Shown here: piece after piece, positions 5,255 to 9,100 of the stretch
How positions within the stretch are numbered: the first letter of the stretch is position 1
Layout: each line of letters begins with the position of its first letter
From: an uncultured Phenylobacterium sp.
GTDB lineage: Bacteria; Pseudomonadota; Alphaproteobacteria; Caulobacterales; Caulobacteraceae
Length of the DNA: 9,100 nt
NCBI GenBank assembly: GCA_945952355.1
Contig: CAMFIW010000073.1
Coordinates: 1-9,100 of the forward strand
Reading direction: 5' to 3'
Notes under the pieces: model-generated
The model's input: the letters and a program-made list of their open reading frames with translations, nothing else
What the model was told of the DNA's origin: nothing
Databases searched by the model: none
Translations under genes and position numbers: made by a program

Positions 5255-8017
5255 TTGAGCATCTTCCAACGCTTCTTCGGCTCTTCCAACGACCGTAGGG
5301 TCAAGACCCTCACGGCCCGCGTCGCGAAGATCAACGCGCTCGAACCCAAGATGCAGGCGCTGTCGGACGACGACCTGCGCGCCAAGACCCAGGAGTTCAA
5401 GGACCGCCTGGCCAAGGGAGAGACGCTCGACCAGCTGCTGGAAGAGGCCTTCGCCGTGGTGCGCGAAGGCGCCAAGCGGGTGCTGGGCCAGCGGCACTTC
5501 GACGTGCAGCTGATCGGCGGCATGGTGCTGCACGAAGGCGGCATCTCGGAAATGCGCACCGGCGAGGGCAAGACGCTGGTCGCCACTTCGCCCGTCTATC
5601 TGAACGCCCTGACCGGCAATGGCGTCCACGTCATCACGGTCAACGACTACCTCGCCCAGCTTCACGGCGACTGGATGGGCCAGGTCTATCGCTTCCTCGG
5701 CCTGAGCGTCGGCGTGATCGTCCACGGCCTGAGCCAGGGCCAGCGCAAGGCGGCCTACGAGAGCGACATCACCTACGGCACGAACAATGAGTTCGGTTTC
5801 GACTACCTGCGCGACAACCTGGTCTACGACCCCGAGGAGATGGTCCAGCGGGGCCACAACTTCGTGATCGTCGACGAAGTCGACTCGATCCTGATCGACG
5901 AGGCGCGCACGCCACTGATCATCTCGGGCCCGACCGAGGATCGGTCCGAGTTCTACAAGACCATCGACCTAGTCATCAAAGAGCTGATCAAGGACCCTGC
6001 CACCTACGACTTCGACGAGAAGCAGCGCCAGGTGGTGCTGACCGAAGAGGGCCAGGAAAAGGTCGAGGAAGTGCTGGTCGAGGGCGGCCACCTGGCCGAG
6101 GACTCCGCCGGCCTCTATGACGCCGCCAACGTCTCGGTGGTGCACCACGTCAACCAGGCCCTGCGCGCCAACGTCCTCTACACGCGCGAAAAGGACTATA
6201 TCGTCCGCGCCGGCGAGGTGATCCTGATCGACGAGTTCACCGGCCGCATGATGCATGGCCGCCGCCTGTCCGAAGGCCTGCACCAGGCCATCGAGGCCAA
6301 GGAAGGCGCCCACATCCAACCCGAGAACCAGACCCTGGCCTCGGTGACGATCCAGAACTATTTCCGCCTCTATTCGAAGCTGTCCGGCATGACCGGGACG
6401 GCTGCGACCGAGGCGCAGGAATTCGCCGACATCTACAAGATGGAGGTGCTGGAGATCCCGACCAACCGGCCGGTGGCCCGGATCGACGACGACGACGAGG
6501 TCTATCGCACCGAGGCCGAGAAGAACCGGGCGATCCTCAAGCAGATCGAGGACTGCTATTCCCGCGGCCAGCCGGTGCTGGTGGGCACGGTCTCGATCGA
6601 GAAGTCCGAGGCGCTGTCGAACCTGTTGCAGGCGCACAGCTTCGAGCGCGACGGCAAGATCGTGCGGGGCATCCCGCACAATGTTCTGAACGCCCGCTAC
6701 CACGAACAGGAAGCCATGATCGTGGCCGACGCCGGCGTGCCCGGCGCGGTGACCATCGCCACCAACATGGCCGGCCGCGGCACCGACATCCAGCTCGGCG
6801 GCAACATCGATATGCGCGTCCTGAAGTGGCAGGACGAACAGCGCGGCTTGGGCATCGAGGTGACGCCCGAGCAGGTGCAGGCGCACAAGGTCGAGATCGA
6901 GGAAGACATCCGCGGCCTGAAGGAACAGGCCCTGGCGGCCGGCGGCCTCTATGTCCTTGGCACCGAGCGCCACGAGAGCCGGCGGATCGACAACCAGCTG
7001 CGCGGCCGGACGGGCCGCCAGGGGGACCCGGGACGCTCGAAGTTCTTCCTGTCCTGCGAGGACGACCTGCTGCGCATCTTCGCGGGCGAGCGCCTGGACT
7101 CGATCATGCGCACCTTCGGCGTCCAGGACGGCGAGGCGATCACCCACAAGTGGCTGAACGGCGCCATCGCCACGGCCCAGAAGCGCGTCGAGCAGCGCAA
7201 CTACGAGATCCGCAAGAACCTGCTCAAGTACGACGACGTTGTGAACGACCAACGCAAGGCGGTGTTCGAACAGCGCGCCGAGTTCATGAACGACGCCGAC
7301 CTGTCCGAAGTCGTCACCGAGATGCGGCAGGACACGGTCGAGGATCTGGTCAACCGCCACCTGCCGCCCAAGGCCTATGCCGAGCAGTGGGACGTCGAGG
7401 GCCTGGACGAGCACGTGAAGAGCCTGCTCGGCCTGGAGCTGCCGATCGCCCAGTGGGCGGCCGAGGAAGGGATCGCCAACGAGGAGATCCAGGACCGCAT
7501 CCAGAAGGCCGCCGACGCCCGCGCCGCCGAGCGCGAGGCGATGATCAGCGCCGAACAGATGCGCACCATCGAGAAGAGCTTCCTGCTGCAGATGATCGAT
7601 CTGCAGTGGCGCGAGCACCTTTCGCACCTGGACCACCTGCGCAGCGTGATCAGCTTCCGGGCCTACGGCCAGCGCGATCCGCTGAACGAGTACAAGACCG
7701 AAGCCTTCACCCTGTTCGAGAAGCTGCTGGTCGACCTGCGCCAGAACACCACGCGCTGGCTGATGACCGTCGAGTTCGCCTTCCAAGATCCGGAACCGGC
7801 GCCGTCGATGGGCCAGTACCAGGAGATCCACATGGATCCCCTGACAGGCGAGAACGCCGCCCAGATGGGCGCCCTGCCCGACGGCCTGTCGCCGGAACAG
7901 CGCCAGGCGTTGCCGATCTCGGCCCTGCCGGACGGCTGGGAGAGCACCGGCCGCAACGCCGCCTGCCCCTGTGGATCGGGCAAGAAGTTCAAGCACTGCC
8001 ACGGCGCCCTGGTCTGA
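5255..8017 (+). CDS. secA: Preprotein translocase ATPase subunit SecA
   Basis: SecA is the cytoplasmic/peripheral-membrane motor that pushes preproteins through SecYEG using ATP. From the TTG at 5255 the product is 920 aa, typical for alphaproteobacteria, and complete. Visible are Walker A in MRTGEGKT (100-107), Walker B VDEVDS (206-211), the preprotein cross-linking region after about 225, TGTAAT at the end of NBD1 (380-385), TVSIEKSE (445-452), and NBD2 motifs [14 protein letters not shown] (503-516) and [13 protein letters not shown] (581-593). The scaffold and wing follow, and the C-terminal zinc motif [13 protein letters not shown] (C904, C906, C915, H916) binds SecB and lipids. I chose TTG 5255 because [16 protein letters not shown] matches the usual SecA N-terminus. 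The frame is open to a TTG at 5132, but that adds 41 unrelated residues and overlaps a promoter box. No Shine-Dalgarno precedes 5255, so initiation may be weak or regulated. The stop is 16 bp from the stop of the convergent gene. Confidence 0.97.
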   Translation: MSIFQRFFGSSNDRRVKTLTARVAKINALEPKMQALSDDDLRAKTQEFKDRLAKGETLDQLLEEAFAVVREGAKRVLGQRHFDVQLIGGMVLHEGGISEMRTGEGKTLVATSPVYLNALTGNGVHVITVNDYLAQLHGDWMGQVYRFLGLSVGVIVHGLSQGQRKAAYESDITYGTNNEFGFDYLRDNLVYDPEEMVQRGHNFVIVDEVDSILIDEARTPLIISGPTEDRSEFYKTIDLVIKELIKDPATYDFDEKQRQVVLTEEGQEKVEEVLVEGGHLAEDSAGLYDAANVSVVHHVNQALRANVLYTREKDYIVRAGEVILIDEFTGRMMHGRRLSEGLHQAIEAKEGAHIQPENQTLASVTIQNYFRLYSKLSGMTGTAATEAQEFADIYKMEVLEIPTNRPVARIDDDDEVYRTEAEKNRAILKQIEDCYSRGQPVLVGTVSIEKSEALSNLLQAHSFERDGKIVRGIPHNVLNARYHEQEAMIVADAGVPGAVTIATNMAGRGTDIQLGGNIDMRVLKWQDEQRGLGIEVTPEQVQAHKVEIEEDIRGLKEQALAAGGLYVLGTERHESRRIDNQLRGRTGRQGDPGRSKFFLSCEDDLLRIFAGERLDSIMRTFGVQDGEAITHKWLNGAIATAQKRVEQRNYEIRKNLLKYDDVVNDQRKAVFEQRAEFMNDADLSEVVTEMRQDTVEDLVNRHLPPKAYAEQWDVEGLDEHVKSLLGLELPIAQWAAEEGIANEEIQDRIQKAADARAAEREAMISAEQMRTIEKSFLLQMIDLQWREHLSHLDHLRSVISFRAYGQRDPLNEYKTEAFTLFEKLLVDLRQNTTRWLMTVEFAFQDPEPAPSMGQYQEIHMDPLTGENAAQMGALPDGLSPEQRQALPISALPDGWESTGRNAACPCGSGKKFKHCHGALV

Positions 8018-8033
8018 GGACCGGGGACCGGCG

Positions 8034-9058
8034 TCAGTCGATCTCGATGCGGTAGGTCAGAGTCGCGTGGCCGCCGGCGGCCACAGGCACCCGCCATAGC
8101 GGATCCCCCGCCCGGGTCGTGTGCCGGCGCGAGGCGGAGATGATCTTGAAGCCCTCCTGCGCCAGGGCGGCGTGGCGGTATTCGACCACCACGGCCTCAG
8201 GCTTGTGGTTGTCGAAGATCACCTCGATATCGGCTTGCTCGCGATCCGAATTGGGGACGTCCTGCTCCCGCAGGATGCGGGGGCGGACCGTCACCTCCGG
8301 CGCGCCGCCGAGAGTCAGCTCGGCTGGCAGACCGACCGGCGTGTCCTGCTCGAGGCGATCCTTCCCCACCAGGATCGGCGCCCCTCCGGGCCCCGCCGCC
8401 ATGACCATCACGCTGCCGGCGGGCAGCGGCTTGCCGAGCCCCTGCCGGCGATCGTTCCGAAGCCGGATCATCAGCTCGGCGATCCCAACGGTGTCGTCCT
8501 TGTCGTCATAGTCGACGGGGTCGAACTGGTAGGCGTAGTAGCGCTCGAACGAGACGGCCTTCTGGTCGAGAAACAAGACCTGTTTGATCTGGCGCGCCGC
8601 GACCGTGGTCGGTTCGGGCAAGGTATAGAGCTTGTAGTCGCCGAGTTCGCCCTGGTTCGCGATCCGCGCGCCGGTGACGATGACCTCCTCGACCATCGCA
8701 CGTTCGCCGGGGGCGATGCGATACTGCGGAGGCGGAACCGCCACTCTGAACCAGCAGAGGCCCGATAGCGTCGTCGGAACCGGCGAGATCGGCTGGCTGT
8801 CCTGGTCACGCGCCAGTGAGCCCGCCACCACCTGGGTCGGGGCGTCGTGAAAGCCGAGACTGGTCTGGTTGGCCAAGGTGATCCAGCCGGAGAGATCCAA
8901 TGTCCGACCGTTTGGCCGGACCCGGGCCACATAGTCCGCCGACCAGGTCATGCCTGTGGTGAGGTAGCTGAGCGTGATGGCCTTGCGCATCGGCCGGGGG
9001 GCGTCGACCACCACGGAGAGCGTGGGGCGATCGGCCATGGGGGGCGCCTCGTCGAAGA
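8034..9058 (-). CDS. DUF4139 domain-containing protein, C-terminal part; 5' end lost at the contig edge
   Basis: The frame is open from the last genomic base to a TGA at 8034-8036, about 341 codons. The sequence fits the C-terminal DUF4139 domain: ITLSYLTTGMTWSADYVARV, then LDLSGWITLANQTSLGF with QVVAGSLAR, near the right end; SFERYYAYQF in the middle; and a closing LWRVPVAAGGHATLTYRI. Such proteins often have a DUF4140 N-terminal domain and a signal peptide; neither is in the window. Molecular function of the family is poorly known, so none is assigned. An ATG at 9036-9038 is not the real start, because coding sequence continues upstream of it (FDEAPP) into the edge. Any longer N-terminus reading through 9059-9100 is adapter, not gene. 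The gene converges on secA, with no clear terminator in the 16 bp between the two stops. Confidence 0.85.
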
Positions 9059-9100
9059 CTGTCTCTTATACACATCTCCGAGCCCACGAGACTAGGCATG
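9059..9100. other. Nextera adapter and index (library contamination)
   Basis: 9059-9077 is CTGTCTCTTATACACATCT, the Tn5 mosaic end used in Nextera libraries. 9078-9092 is CCGAGCCCACGAGAC, the i7-side adapter. 9093-9100 is TAGGCATG, which matches the Nextera N706 index read. The order and orientation are those of read-through into the adapter, so these bases are not from the organism. Confidence 0.98.

Noticed and set aside
5969..8002. Minus-strand open frame of 677 codons opposite secA
   Set aside because: It is fully antisense to complete secA and its Leu/Ala/Asp/His-rich product matches nothing I recognise.
8018..8033. Bidirectional terminator between secA and the DUF4139 gene
   Set aside because: Only short stems (GGTC-TGAG-GACC and CCGG-GGA-CCGG) without T-tracts are visible in and around the 16-bp gap.
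1..9058. CRISPR arrays, tRNA/rRNA genes, insertion sequences, phage or defence genes
   Set aside because: I looked for regular repeats, tRNA-like folds, transposase or nuclease motifs and found none; all long coding stretches are explained by the genes listed.

Overview
The window is GC-rich, with compact genes and G/C-ending codons. It looks like a fragment of an alphaproteobacterial chromosome, probably Caulobacterales (Caulobacter/Phenylobacterium-like). This placement rests on the SecA, ArgJ and thiolase sequences and on general composition; no rRNA or other marker gene is present to confirm it. The right edge is a sequencing-library artefact: from 9059 to 9100 the sequence is the Nextera transposase mosaic end, the i7-side adapter and an 8-base index. 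Genomic sequence therefore ends at 9058, almost certainly at a contig end.

Layout. 1-1003 (minus): first 334 codons of an exported S9-type (prolyl-oligopeptidase-like) peptidase, cut by the window edge. 1084-2601 (minus): argJ, the bifunctional arginine-biosynthesis enzyme, with an unusual Ala/Lys/Pro-rich N-terminal extension of about 95 residues. 2598-3587 (minus): a parvulin-type peptidyl-prolyl isomerase lipoprotein whose stop overlaps the argJ start (GTGA). 3588-3730: short divergent intergenic region. 3731-4943 (plus): a thiolase interrupted by a 40-bp insertion that creates a frameshift. 4944-5254: gene-free stretch holding a perfect hairpin, a relic of a second thiolase 3' end, a strong rho-independent terminator and a candidate secA promoter. 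5255-8017 (plus): complete secA. 8034-9058 (minus): C-terminal part of a DUF4139 protein, converging on secA.

The genes are mostly housekeeping. SecA drives preproteins across the inner membrane, the lipoprotein isomerase probably helps fold exported proteins, and the S9 peptidase and possibly the DUF4139 protein are envelope or exported proteins. ArgJ and the thiolase are metabolic. I see no defence system, CRISPR array, phage, transposon or biosynthetic cluster, and nothing I would call a new biological system. The points worth attention are the thiolase locus (insertion with 11-bp direct repeats, plus a duplicated, synonymously diverged C-terminus), the ArgJ extension, the secA leader and the adapter contamination.
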